Shown: one piece after another, positions 1 through 10,481 of the stretch
Layout of the letters: each line of letters starts with the position of its first letter
Position numbering within the stretch: position 1 is the stretch's first letter
Assembly: GCF_042100115.1 (NCBI RefSeq)
Contig: NC_091275.1
Coordinates: 620,001 to 684,000 of the forward strand
Length of the DNA stretch: 64,000 nucleotides
Source of the DNA: Alternaria dauci
Taxonomy: Eukaryota > Ascomycota > Dothideomycetes > Pleosporales > Pleosporaceae
Reading direction: 5' to 3'
Position numbers and translations under genes: made by a program
The notes under the pieces: generated by a model
Told to the model about the DNA's origin: nothing
Seen by the model: only the letters and a program-made list of their open reading frames with translations
Databases searched by the model: none

Positions 1-1
1 G

Positions 2-922
2 AGCGCCGAATACTTCCTCCAGAATGGCTATGCCGTCATCTTCCTGCACCGCCAGTTCTCGCTCCTGCCCTTCTCGCGGCACTACTCGCACAACACACGC
101 TCCTTCCTCGACTACATGAAGGAGGAGAATGGACAAGTAGTGGTGAATCAAGAACACCAGGATCAGATGCTGCGCGTGCTGCGGCAGTACACCGATGTCA
201 AGCGAGAGAACAAGCTATTGATCTTGTCCTACGTGACCATCACCGAGTACCTATGGAATCTGCGCGAGGTTGCGCAGCTTATGCGTCCGCTTGGGCCGAG
301 AGCCATGTTCTACTTGGCTGCCGCCGTGTCCGACTTTTTCGTGCCACAGGACCGCATGGTCGAGCACAAGATACAGTCAAATGAAGAGTTTCACCAGACC
401 GCAGATGGTACTCGTGGAGGCCATGCAAAGCCACCAGCCGCGCGTACCGAGGGCAAGAGCTTGATTATCGATCTGGAACCTGTCCCCAAGTTCCTCAAAC
501 AGCTCGTAGATGGCTGGGCGCCCGACGCCATGATCGTAAGTTTCAAGCTCGAGACTGATCCTTCCCTGTTGGTCACCAAGGCCAAATACGCGCTGAACAA
601 ATACTCGCATCACCTTGTCATCGGAAATTTACTGCTTACTCGAAAATGGGAAGTTGTATTTGTCTCAGTTCTCGATGGCGAGAAATGGATACGCGTACCT
701 ACTAGCCGCAGGACGAAGAGTTTGTCGGGCATGCCTTCACTCGTCGGGTCAGCCGATCCCATGACAAAAAAGGACGCTCAGGCGAGCGAGTCCATCGCAA
801 CAGAGAAAGGGGTACCGCAGGGTGAGCCGTCGTTGGAAATCGAATCTCTCATCATCCCCGAGATCGAGAAGATGCACACCAAACTCATAGAGCGATCCCA
901 AGCAAAATCTCAAGCTACGTAG
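2..922 (+). CDS. CAB2: Phosphopantothenate-cysteine ligase, C-terminal part (5' end outside window)
   Basis: The enzyme joins cysteine to 4'-phosphopantothenate, the second step of coenzyme A synthesis from pantothenate, in the cytosol. The open frame runs in from the window edge (frame starting at base 2), so about 306 residues are seen and the N-terminal nucleotide-binding part is missing. Visible family signatures are YAVIFLHRQFSLLPFSRHY near the edge, MFYLAAAVSDFFVP, and MIVSFKLETDPSLL followed by KYSHHLVIGNLL; these match the eukaryotic DFP/CoaB-like fold. A polar tail of about 70 residues after the core is probably disordered. No intron is needed in the visible part. The stop TAG at 920-922 lies only 140 bp from the 3' end of the convergent MFS gene, so the two 3' UTRs probably overlap. 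Family assignment is strong. Confidence 0.9.
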   Translation, partial: SAEYFLQNGYAVIFLHRQFSLLPFSRHYSHNTRSFLDYMKEENGQVVVNQEHQDQMLRVLRQYTDVKRENKLLILSYVTITEYLWNLREVAQLMRPLGPRAMFYLAAAVSDFFVPQDRMVEHKIQSNEEFHQTADGTRGGHAKPPAARTEGKSLIIDLEPVPKFLKQLVDGWAPDAMIVSFKLETDPSLLVTKAKYALNKYSHHLVIGNLLLTRKWEVVFVSVLDGEKWIRVPTSRRTKSLSGMPSLVGSADPMTKKDAQASESIATEKGVPQGEPSLEIESLIIPEIEKMHTKLIERSQAKSQAT

Positions 923-1062
923 CAATCTCACATGCACAGCGAGTAAGCTTTGTGCTGCATCTACTACAGCATGTATTCCAAAACGGTTCGATGCATTGCA
1001 CGGCTTCTTACACGTGCTTACTAGGCTTTCTACTACACATTACATTGGTGTCTACGCGTAGC

Positions 1063-2794
1063 TCATTCCAGGATGACCTTCCATTGTGCCGAAGTGTGGC
1101 GTACAGCAGCGCCATAGATGACCAGCACTACAGCACCAATGCCAACTATGCTAGCAAAGACACCGGCCATGGTACCAAAACTGTTCACATAGCCCGCCTC
1201 CTCAACCCATGGTACCACACCATAGAGAAAGCCAAAAGCCACAATGTTCTTCAGTCCGTTTACTAGTAGTAGAACGTCCGAGTTGACCGGCAATGCGCAG
1301 TCGCTGACATACGCCATTGTGATTGTTGGTACGGCAGTCAAGGCGATCGAAATCATGCCGTAACCGAAGAAGAGCGATAGCCATGATAGGTGGTTCTGCA
1401 CACCGTAGCCGAATACGAGACAGCCTGCTGTCGTGACCACGAGCGGAATAGCAATCAGATAGAGCCTGCTTTCTGGCTCGTAGATGCCGAGCAGTTTTCG
1501 TGTCCGTCGCTTGCACCAAATGTCCACGAGATTTCCTAGCTTCAGTCAGCACACGTTTCATCGTAGTTCAGCTGAGCTGCTCACCTCCTGCCCAGGCACC
1601 AATCAAGTTGCCCAGAATACCCGGTATGTTGATGAGACCATTGATCTGCGGGCTCCAACTGTATGGCTGTGCTTGCAGCACAAATGGGTTGAGGATATTG
1701 ACCGCGACAGTGAGTACTAAAGAGATGGAGTAGCAGAGAAACGCGTATATGACCGCAGGATATACGATCATCGGGAACGGCCTACTCGACGTCAGTACTA
1801 TATTTTCAAACAGAATCAACCTATCAGTACCTTAGAAACATTTTCGGTAGACTCGTATCCGAAACTCCGCTCCATAGACTCAATTCCCGTGCCCAAGTGT
1901 TCTTCGCATGTTGGTGCAGGATCCGGTTGCTGGACTTTGGCCGGAGGTATTGCTCGTCTGCCATGACGATCTTGTCGCTCGATGGGCAGATTGCTACACC
2001 GACGCCTTTAATCTCTTCGCGCGTGTAACGCGTTTCAGGGACAAAGAATAGGATTGCGAGAAAATTCAGCGCAGTCAGAACGACGGCAATCCACTTGTGC
2101 CAGCGCCAGCTGAGGTTCGTTACGATGAAGCCGCAGATCAACGGTCCCAACGTGTTGCCTCCTGCAATCGCGTTCATGTAAATGCCCATCTTACTGCCTC
2201 GTTCATGCAAGAAGTAAAGGTCGTTGACAATTGCTGCGCCCAAAGCTTCTGTGGAAGACCCTGCAAATGCCGCGATGATGTTGCTCCACAAGAGGCTCTT
2301 GAAGGAATTTGCCATGGCACCCCACACGTAGCATGCGCATAGCAGGGCACTGGCAAATACGAAGACTGGCCTCTTCCCGACGTAGTTGGCGACCGGCACC
2401 CAGAAAAAGTTGAACGCGCCCAATACCAGAATGGGGTACAGGAGCAGATGCGAGGTCTCGTCCATTGACTTGTCAAACTCGATCGAGAGGATGTAGAACG
2501 CTGGTGCTAAGCCTCCGAGAGCGAAGTTGGTCAAAAACGTGAAGGCGCAAACTGAAGCGAACGCGACGTGCTTCTTCCATCGGGGCCAGCGAAGAGGGTC
2601 ATTGGGATCGACCGGCGAGGGTTGAGGATAGAGAATAATGTCTGCTGGCGCGCTCTCATCATATCCAGCTAGATGCGCACAATCAGCCTCGCAAACAACT
2701 TAACGAGCATCGCCAAAACCGTACCTTGCTGTAGCACCACCGTACCATCCGTCCGATCCAGATCTCGCAGGCAAACGAAGTTAAATCCCATCAT
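1063..2794 (-). CDS. Major facilitator superfamily transporter (DHA1-like), four exons
   Basis: Likely proton-coupled export or uptake of a small organic molecule at the plasma membrane; the substrate cannot be told. Exons (complement) are 2725..2794, 1831..2668, 1585..1781 and 1063..1535, giving 525 residues. The start ATG at 2794 is doubled (ATG ATG); the first exon is short (70 nt) and joins CAA-G to CT-GGA. The N-terminal cytosolic segment carries the DPNDPLRWPRWKKH motif typical of fungal 12-helix drug:H+ antiporter-type MFS proteins just before helix 1. WRWHKWIAVVLTALNFL and VPETRYTREE mark the end of the first six-helix half, followed by a long cytosolic loop and further hydrophobic segments (YPAVIYAFLCYSISLVLT). 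Introns are 56, 49 and 48 nt. The gene is convergent with CAB2. Transporter class is secure; subfamily is inference. Confidence 0.88.
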
Positions 2795-5053
2795 GATTAC
2801 TCAAAGTCCCTGCGAAACCAGCAGCGAACGCGATCCTTTAGTTCGGGTAGGAGACAGACACCCAGGACCAAAACCAAGCAGTTGCGTCGCGATCGCTTTT
2901 GGGCTTGTTGCTCATCGGCGACATGGAGTATGCACTGGAGCAGATGATGAACATTGTTGACATTGTGGTCGGACTCAAAGCTATGTATGTGGAGTTCCGT
3001 GCGTGCAAGACAAGATTATGGTCCGAGTCGACTGCTAACTTCTCACGCGCTGCAGGAGCCTAACTGTGTTGATATACAATTGCTGCAGTGTTGGTGTGTT
3101 TGCTTCTTTGGTTGGCCGGATGGACATGGTTAGTATGGGGTCGAGGACACTATCCGATGCTGACATGATGAACGTTCATGCAGTGTCGGGACGTGCGGGG
3201 CCGGTTGCAATCCTGCGCCCTTATGTGATCGACGGCTAGAGTCGATGCTGAATGCGCTCGAGTGGACAAAAGGAACGAACAAGTGCAATAGCAGGTGCCG
3301 GAGTGCGTCGCAGTAGCGCAGATTTGTGCTGAGATTGCCTGGTGTCTTGGTCCGGATGAACTGATCAGTCGATGGTAGTGCAGATATCGATGTCGGGGTC
3401 AATAACCACACTGGAAGCCCATGCGGGTCCCTGTCGCACACATACACGATCCGTAGTCATCGCAATGCTGCAAGATTGCGTCGCCATGCGTTGACCCTTT
3501 GCTTTCTCAAGCCCGTGAACGCCCGCAACCCCTTGGGCCTGCCTAGCGATGAAAGACGAGTAGACCGTGCCCAGGTGCAATATGCTATCGCGATCCCCCA
3601 AGTGCTCGAGAGCTGAGCTGAGGTTCTCCGACAGCGCGACGAGAAACAGCTTGCGTCGTGTCGGAGAGTTATCGATTGCTAAGGCGACGAGCCCGGACGA
3701 GCCGTGCAGCTTGTTGTTGGTTGCGGCGCCATCCCGTCCCGCTTCGCTAATCTGCGCCAAGACCAGCAGCGTGAGAGCCGCGGGGAATGCAAAACTTGGA
3801 ACCACAACCTCATCCTTCTCCCACGCGCCGTAACTAGTCCAAGACGTTATACAGTAGACTGATCCGGACTTCTCCGCCCACGTTCTCAACCCCTGCTGCT
3901 GAGGCGGTCGTCGTGTGGCTGGTGCTGAGACGCTCGATGACACGAATGTGAACGGGACTCGAAGCTGTGCTTCCGCAACGTAACGTTGAACGCCGACCTC
4001 AGCATGACACTGACAGTGCAGTATAGACAGATCGAATGGTCAATATTCAATAGGCACATCGATGCAGATGTTGTCCTTTTCCCAAGCCTCGATATTCCAG
4101 CCATCGCTCTACTGCTCACGACAGCTCCTTTTTTCCTTCGAGGGTTGCGTCTCGTCTCGAATTATGCGACTGTTCGTCATGAGGCCGTAAACGCCTCTTC
4201 GTCATATCCTCCTTCCCATTAACATGCGAAACAACTCATGCGCAATCCTTTTTTCCCTTCCCTAGGACAACGAAGGAACCTCGGAACGCACCTAGGTATA
4301 TCGAGTTACATCCCAGTCATGCTGTACGACAACAATGAAATCCAATACAATGCCCACAACATCCTCTACAGCCCCAAAAATAATCTCGAGTGCTGCGGCC
4401 TCTCTGCTGAATGATAAGAGCGAATCTAATGCCCATGGTCCGATTTGCCGTGGCGTCCGGCAGGGAGATCACCCGTATCATTAACGCGCGCACGGCAAAT
4501 CATCCTGCATACGCAGGCATATCGTCAGTGATTTGGAGCGTTTCTCGACAGACGCCAATGGCGCCAGTAGCATGCTGACAAGACAATGCTCCCTTGTTTC
4601 TTTTCTTTTCGCCCAAGACCCCTACCACATCGGGATCACAGTGACGCCTTGCGTTGCACTGCGTGGCGCCTATTGGGCCAGGCACACATCGCACGTCCGC
4701 TACGTAACCAAAGAGACGTGGAGATCTGCTTGCTACTGCACGCTCATCGAGTGACGATCAATAGTGTACAGCGCTGTCTAATCCGAGGATGCGGCGCAAC
4801 GTAACGTTTAATCCTAGCCTACACCAAAGTATCTTTATCCCCGCCACCGCCAGATCTTGGTGTCTTGTTTGGGACGGACCTATAACCTGATAAACACAGT
4901 GTCTCACCGCCTAGGCCCCGATACACTGGACTTGTACAAGTATATATCGTATGCGAAACCCAAGCTTTTGTCAGGGTTTCCTCGTATACATAGGCTTCAC
5001 AAATCCCTTTCCTCACGCTTGTAGTCATCTCCAATACATTACACAGTCACGAT
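2795..5053. other. Intergenic region, no supported gene
   Basis: About 2.3 kb between two divergent genes. An open minus-strand frame around 3365-3943 has no ATG at its start and no recognisable domain, and the plus-strand frames are short. It probably holds the upstream regions of the MFS gene and of the gene at 5054. The only clear site is the TATA-like run listed separately. Confidence 0.6.
4941..4947 (+). promoter_or_regulatory. TATA-like element of the gene at 5054
   Basis: TATATAT lies 107 bp before the ATG at 5054, a normal distance for a fungal TATA box with a short 5' leader. The assignment rests on position and base composition only. Confidence 0.4.
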
Positions 5054-6361
5054 ATGGCCACCTCCACCATGACCACACTCGCGCCAAACGAAGCTGCACC
5101 ACCCGCAAGAAGCGAGTCCCCTTTCAAACATCCTCGACCACCACCAGGTACACCAGCGAAGACAGCGAAGCTCTGGGACAAGTACGAGCGACAAGCCGTA
5201 GAGACAGCGAAGATGAGAGAAAGGAATACAAAGCCTTCACAACCTCCACCTTTAACAATACCAAGTAACAGCAGAGCATATCGACCAGAGGAAGGGTCAC
5301 CGTCGCGGCCCAGTTTCGACTTCAAATTCAAACGTGGCCGTGCCGCAATGACTTCAACGACAGTGGATATCTGCAAGACGTGTACGCTCCCCATTACCTA
5401 CACCTCGGGGGTATGCGAAGTCTGTACAAGAACCATCTTCCTACCGTCCGCGAATGGCGAAACAACGCCGCCTCTCAGCCCTGCCGCGCGTAACTTTGCC
5501 TCTACTGACCTCCAAAAACTCCGCAAGAACTCACTGAACGATGATGTCATCACTCCGACATCAGCATCATCACGACGAACTTCATATTGCCCACTGCCAG
5601 CGCACATCTCAGATCCATCATTCCGGCTCTCCGCACTCCAGCCACCACCCGACCTCGAGTCGCTCTCAGACCTCGGGCGCAGGAGGAAGACGTCCCTTGT
5701 TGACCCCAATGAGCCTCTGCTTCGTCTACAGATTGTACAACAACCACATGTACCGCGCTCGGCCATGAACTCACCCCCCATAACCCCCACATCACCACCC
5801 CCATGGACCGCGCAGTCTCGCTGCTCCACGCGCCGCTCTAGTCTCGCAAACCCTCTCTTATCAACACCATCAGGTCCAAACGCGCGCACAGATAGCGTCG
5901 CGTTATCAGAATACAGCACCCTCTGCCCCTTCCCATCCACCATGACCACATCCCGCCCCAGCCTGAGCCAGACCGACACCGCACGCGAGAACCCGACGAG
6001 CGCGTGGGACGACTGGGATAGCGACGGCGAAGACAGACTCGGACTCGCGGGATGGATGGGGCGGCGCAGAGTCAAGAGTCGGGCTGGTGGTGGCGGTGCC
6101 AGGGAAGGGGGGAAAGGTAGCATGGATAGTACGGAGAGTGATTGTGAACCGACGAGACCGGGTACTAGTCCTGTGAAGACGCCGAGACAGGGGAGGAAGA
6201 GTACGAGTAAGGAGGATCAGCGGCTGGAGAGGGCGAGGGTCGAGGTGGTGGCGGAGAGTGCGAGGACGGTGAAGAGGGATGTGGAGCGGCAGGCTGCGAA
6301 GAAGAAACCGAGTGGCTTCATTAGGGTGATTAGTTGTGGGCGGAGCGACAATGATGGTTGA
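5054..6361 (+). CDS. Hypothetical disordered protein with a CX2C-X10-CX2C knuckle
   Basis: Single-exon frame of 435 residues; I do not recognise a named family. The ATG at 5054 is the first in frame. The N-terminal 100 residues are rich in Pro and Ser with a short helical patch (AKLWDKYERQAVETAKMRER). Cys107, Cys110, Cys121 and Cys124 form two CX2C pairs ten residues apart, a spacing that can bind one zinc ion. The remainder is low-complexity, rich in Ser, Pro and Arg, with many possible proline-directed phosphorylation sites, and ends in a basic stretch (RQAAKKKPSGFIRV). Acidic WDDWDSDGEDRLGLAGWMGRRR near residues 315-335 may be a short linear motif. Composition suggests a nuclear or cytosolic regulatory protein, but that is a guess. 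Codon use looks like neighbouring genes. Confidence 0.75.
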   Translation: MATSTMTTLAPNEAAPPARSESPFKHPRPPPGTPAKTAKLWDKYERQAVETAKMRERNTKPSQPPPLTIPSNSRAYRPEEGSPSRPSFDFKFKRGRAAMTSTTVDICKTCTLPITYTSGVCEVCTRTIFLPSANGETTPPLSPAARNFASTDLQKLRKNSLNDDVITPTSASSRRTSYCPLPAHISDPSFRLSALQPPPDLESLSDLGRRRKTSLVDPNEPLLRLQIVQQPHVPRSAMNSPPITPTSPPPWTAQSRCSTRRSSLANPLLSTPSGPNARTDSVALSEYSTLCPFPSTMTTSRPSLSQTDTARENPTSAWDDWDSDGEDRLGLAGWMGRRRVKSRAGGGGAREGGKGSMDSTESDCEPTRPGTSPVKTPRQGRKSTSKEDQRLERARVEVVAESARTVKRDVERQAAKKKPSGFIRVISCGRSDNDG

Positions 6362-9300
6362 GTTTGTACAGGCTGCGATTTTTTTTCCTTTGTTGTATGT
6401 TCGAGCATGGCGTTTGGGGTTGCGTGGGAGATGAGGGATGATACCAGGTGTGTTGGCATAACGGTTGGATTTGTGGTGATTGTGGTACACGACACTACTA
6501 CAGTGGTTTCTTTCTCTACATATCTTTGAGTTAACAAAGGCCGTAAATTGCGAAGCCGATATAAATAATCAAGCATAATTCATAATGAGCTATAACGTAA
6601 AGATCCAGATAGATGCGCAGATAGTGAGTTTGAGTCTCGCAAACTACCACCCAACAACACATCGCTCTCCCCCACAACCGCGCAACAAAAACGTCGAGTA
6701 AACTCACCCACGGTCGCGCATCACTCAATCCTCACTCTCCGAGCCATTTTCATCCGTCACTACCAGCTTCCCAATTCTTTCCTGGTATCACATCCCTCTC
6801 CCACCGCCAAACGCCCTCGCTGCACGTTCCCACACCGACATCGCCATCTGACGAATGACCCTGTGATGACGAAGCGCTTGGTCACCGCCGGGCTACCCGC
6901 ATATTTTACCAGCTACCGGGTGATCAGGCGGGAGCGCGCGGCTGGATGTGCTTGGCTTGGATGTGTAGGCGCTTAGCTAGGTAGGGGTAGGTGAGGATGT
7001 TGTGGAAGGCGCTGATGTGGGTATGTGACTGGCGTTACCAGGCGGGGGTATTGCGCTGGGGGTGTTATGCAATAAGGCAGTGAGTGCGCAGTGGAATGGG
7101 AAAGAATGTGATGAGGTAGGTTTGCGGTTGAATGGAAGCAGTGAGATGTCGATATCGCAGTACCTCAATGATGCAAACCAACATCATCATCGGAGCAATC
7201 CTTGATCAAAACACGTACCTAGCATACAACCAACGACCGTTTCGTGTAGATTCAGACGCAGGACCCGTGTACCCGTCACGGTTCCACCATCTACGCGTCT
7301 CACCAGCAGACCCTCCCAAGTAGGAGCCGAAGCCGTGGGCATCTGATCAATCTTGTGTTCTCCGAGATGCGGATGCTGTGGCTCCAATTGTGCGGCGGTC
7401 TGCTCGCAATCATGTCTGCAATCAATCTTTGCTTAGACGCGACGCTCAGTGTGTAACGTCTCGCAGCACTGAGCAGTTGTAGGCGAGTGTTACACAGGCT
7501 TCGGTTGGGCGGTCTTGCCCATTCCAGCCTGATCACTTCGAGGGTGTTTGGGGAGTACGATGGCGGTAAGATAATGGACCTGATGGATACTCGAGTAGTT
7601 GGCTGTACACTGTCGTTGGGTTTAGTAATCTGTTAAACGCAGGATGGGTACTGGGATGGGCTAGAGGAACGCGACGATACGACTTCGAAATGGCTGGTAT
7701 GCGCTCTTACATCTTAAGCGGCGGTGTGGAGGGCGGCGAGCGAAGTCGACGTCGAAGGTGTGTGGTACAGGTGGCGGACGCGTCTACAATCGTTTTGAGT
7801 GTGGCAGTGTGCCTGTCAGCTACCAGTTATCAGGGGCAGGATGTCAGGGTTGATATGTTGTGTTCGGCCGAGTGCACCTTGGTGAGTAAAGGTTAAATGT
7901 TATCCCTGTTTCTTGATGGCCCAACAGGTGAACATACTCTGGTACGAATGCTTACGGTACTGATGCACTGCGCGCCAGGTATACACAGGAGCTGTAAGCT
8001 AGGAAATGAATTGGTCAAAGTCATGTCAGCTTCGCATAAGATGGTGCAAACTTTGGACTGCTTCGATGCCGCTTCATCCGGAGTTACAATATTGGTATCG
8101 GCAGCAGACACGTACAGACCTTGTTGGTGGAGGACTCGTCTTGGGTGAATGGCACTGCAGACCCTACTTGTTTGCCAACTACTGCACCATCTGTTCATCG
8201 TTTTTGCAGAACTGACAGAAAAATTACGTCACAATCCACAATCGATACGAGGCGGCTATCACGATCTTGTAGACCAGAAGCCCAATTGATGGTTGTTGGT
8301 TGCATGGTTATGCAAGCTCAAGGCTAGTCGCAAGCCATTCAATAGCTCGAGGTCCAGCGTCGACGGACTGAAACTATCGCAACGGATGCTTCGACGGGCA
8401 GATGGGCAGTCAAACTACCGAAAACCATACGGCATGCGGGAATAAAAAGGCGCGGGGACGCGACAGCCCGAGGTGTAAAAACGAGATAAGATGATCGTGT
8501 TTGGGCCGTTGTACGAAACGGGTTAAGCTGGGTGGTTTGGCGAGTTGGATATGCAGCGTCGTGAATGTGATACATACCAAGGGGAAACAAGACAAAAAAC
8601 AAGCGGTACATGGCAAACGTGGCAGCCAAGCTCGGATGTCGGCAAATGTCTTGAGAGTTTTTGCATCCGCCTTGGGGGTGTTGGCGATGAGTGCAAAGGT
8701 GGTGGCGGTGTTGGAAGGAGGGCGGCACGGCGTGGCTGCTAGGCCTTGGTGGGGGAGGGTCAGCACAGCAGGAGCGGCCAACTGTCCCAACTCTCGGTGT
8801 TGCTCCGGGCGTTGACAGCAGGCATAGGGGTGCGAGAGGTGAAGCACGGTGGGTGAGATGAAATTGGCAGGTGGCGTGAGCGTCTGCCGTGATGTGCTCG
8901 CAGGCAATTTCCTTACGAAGAGCTCATATGGCGATACGCGGACGGGGAGAGATGAACTTGATCTGCTTGCATCATAGTTGCCTGTAACCGACGGTACGGA
9001 TGCTACCAAAGCTTGTCACGTTGTGCCGTCTCTGGGTCTCGCGGCAGGGTCGTGATGGAGATGGTCCACTTGTTGAGCTAGAAGGATGGCCGGTGTGTGT
9101 GGGAATACGGGAGTGTCGAGGGTTTCCAGAAGGCCCGCCGGAAGGCGTGGACGCCGGCGTCTTTGAGGGGCGTCAGCAGACTCAGACTCTGAGCGTGTGT
9201 ATATCCAACGTTTGAGGGTTTGCTCGGCGAAGAGTTTCTTTGACGTAACCCGCAGCACAAGTCTTGGACCAGTCTTGGTACTGGAGGACGCGTTGGTCGT

Positions 9301-10481
9301 GCCTTCCCCTGACGCAGGATGAGGCGCTGCCACGCTAGCCCAATGTGACCGATCTGTGGGGTTGGAAGCGTGGCTTGTTCCCGTTTCGGGCAAGAGCATT
9401 TCTAGGCGTGCCGTGAATGCAATCTCCTCGACGCCGTGCGGCCGACTCGCAAAGGCTTATCTAGCGTTAGCAAAGGCTTGAGTATCGCCGTCGGCTTGGT
9501 GACAGCGCTTCAACGGTGGCAGGACGATCCTTTGCTGGCGTCCGGCGTGGTCCCCGAGCCTCGTGTGCCTTTCAGTAGCCTCGCTGCTGCGGCCCACCTT
9601 TACGAGGGCATGTACTGTAAGCAAGTGTCGAGCGCTGTTCCTTCCCTCTCCACTACACGGTCGTATCAGGCCCAGCGCAGAGCCGATTACCGTCTTCCCC
9701 TTCTGAGAGTGCATTGAGAGCCAGTCGCTGCGCCCAGAAATAGCAGCTGGCCGGGGCCTATCCCCGCGCTGATCTTACCGCACAGGGCTGGCATTGGCTG
9801 CTAGGGTGGAGATTTGGCGCTCGTGCCTCGTTAGGGCTGCCCTGGAGCAATACCGTTACTGGTCGATTCGCCCATTGTGTGCCTGAATTTTCCTTTTCCA
9901 GTCGCAAAATGGCCGAGCCGATGACTAGCATAGCTGAACGGCCCTCGTATACGCCTTCTCAACTCAAGTACTTGAGTCTGCGCGCGCCCACTTCTCCTCT
10001 ACCCACCCACATCGCTGTAGGCGCATCTCAAGCACCTTGCCCTCAGCACTTTCGCTCTTTACCAACCTCGAGACAGCTGTCACTCGTTTCCAGCTGCCTT
10101 GACTCCAACCAACCATCTCTCTAGTAATACTTAATTTGTTTTCGCTAGGTACGTACTTTCCTTCTGAGTGGTCGGTACCACGCGGAGCTTGCAGCCGCTT
10201 CCCAAAATACGTCGTTGTGCATGCTGTTGTTAGCCTCTTTTTTGCAACACCAACCTCGCGCGACACAACGACCGTCTGCCCGCCCTCAAAAACAACTACA
10301 TAACCGTCCTTGCGTCGCCCCCCTTATCATCAATGCCTTTCACCACCTCCACCTACATATACCCTTGCCCTCATCATTCCAGAACGGCATCTCGAATGAT
10401 CGCCAGCTCCCGTCGTTGGCTTACATACTCTCTTTCATTACCACGCTCGTTTCTAATCCCTTTGACAGGTGAAACCTCACA
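6362..10481. other. Gene-poor region upstream of the CBM18-AA5 oxidase gene
   Basis: About 4.1 kb without a frame that has both an ATG and a recognisable domain. The longest minus-strand frames (around 8410-9009 and 9016-9399) read as Pro/Ser/Thr-rich noise. The last few hundred bases (about 10130-10480) are pyrimidine-rich and end in CTTTGACAG just before the oxidase ATG. This could be the leader of that gene and might include a 5' UTR intron. Confidence 0.5.

Noticed and set aside
3365..3943. 192-codon open frame on the minus strand
   Set aside because: Begins with GTG, not ATG; no domain, and composition looks random.
8410..9399. Minus-strand open frames of 127-199 codons
   Set aside because: Low-complexity Pro/Ser/Thr text without domain, and no matching splice pattern.
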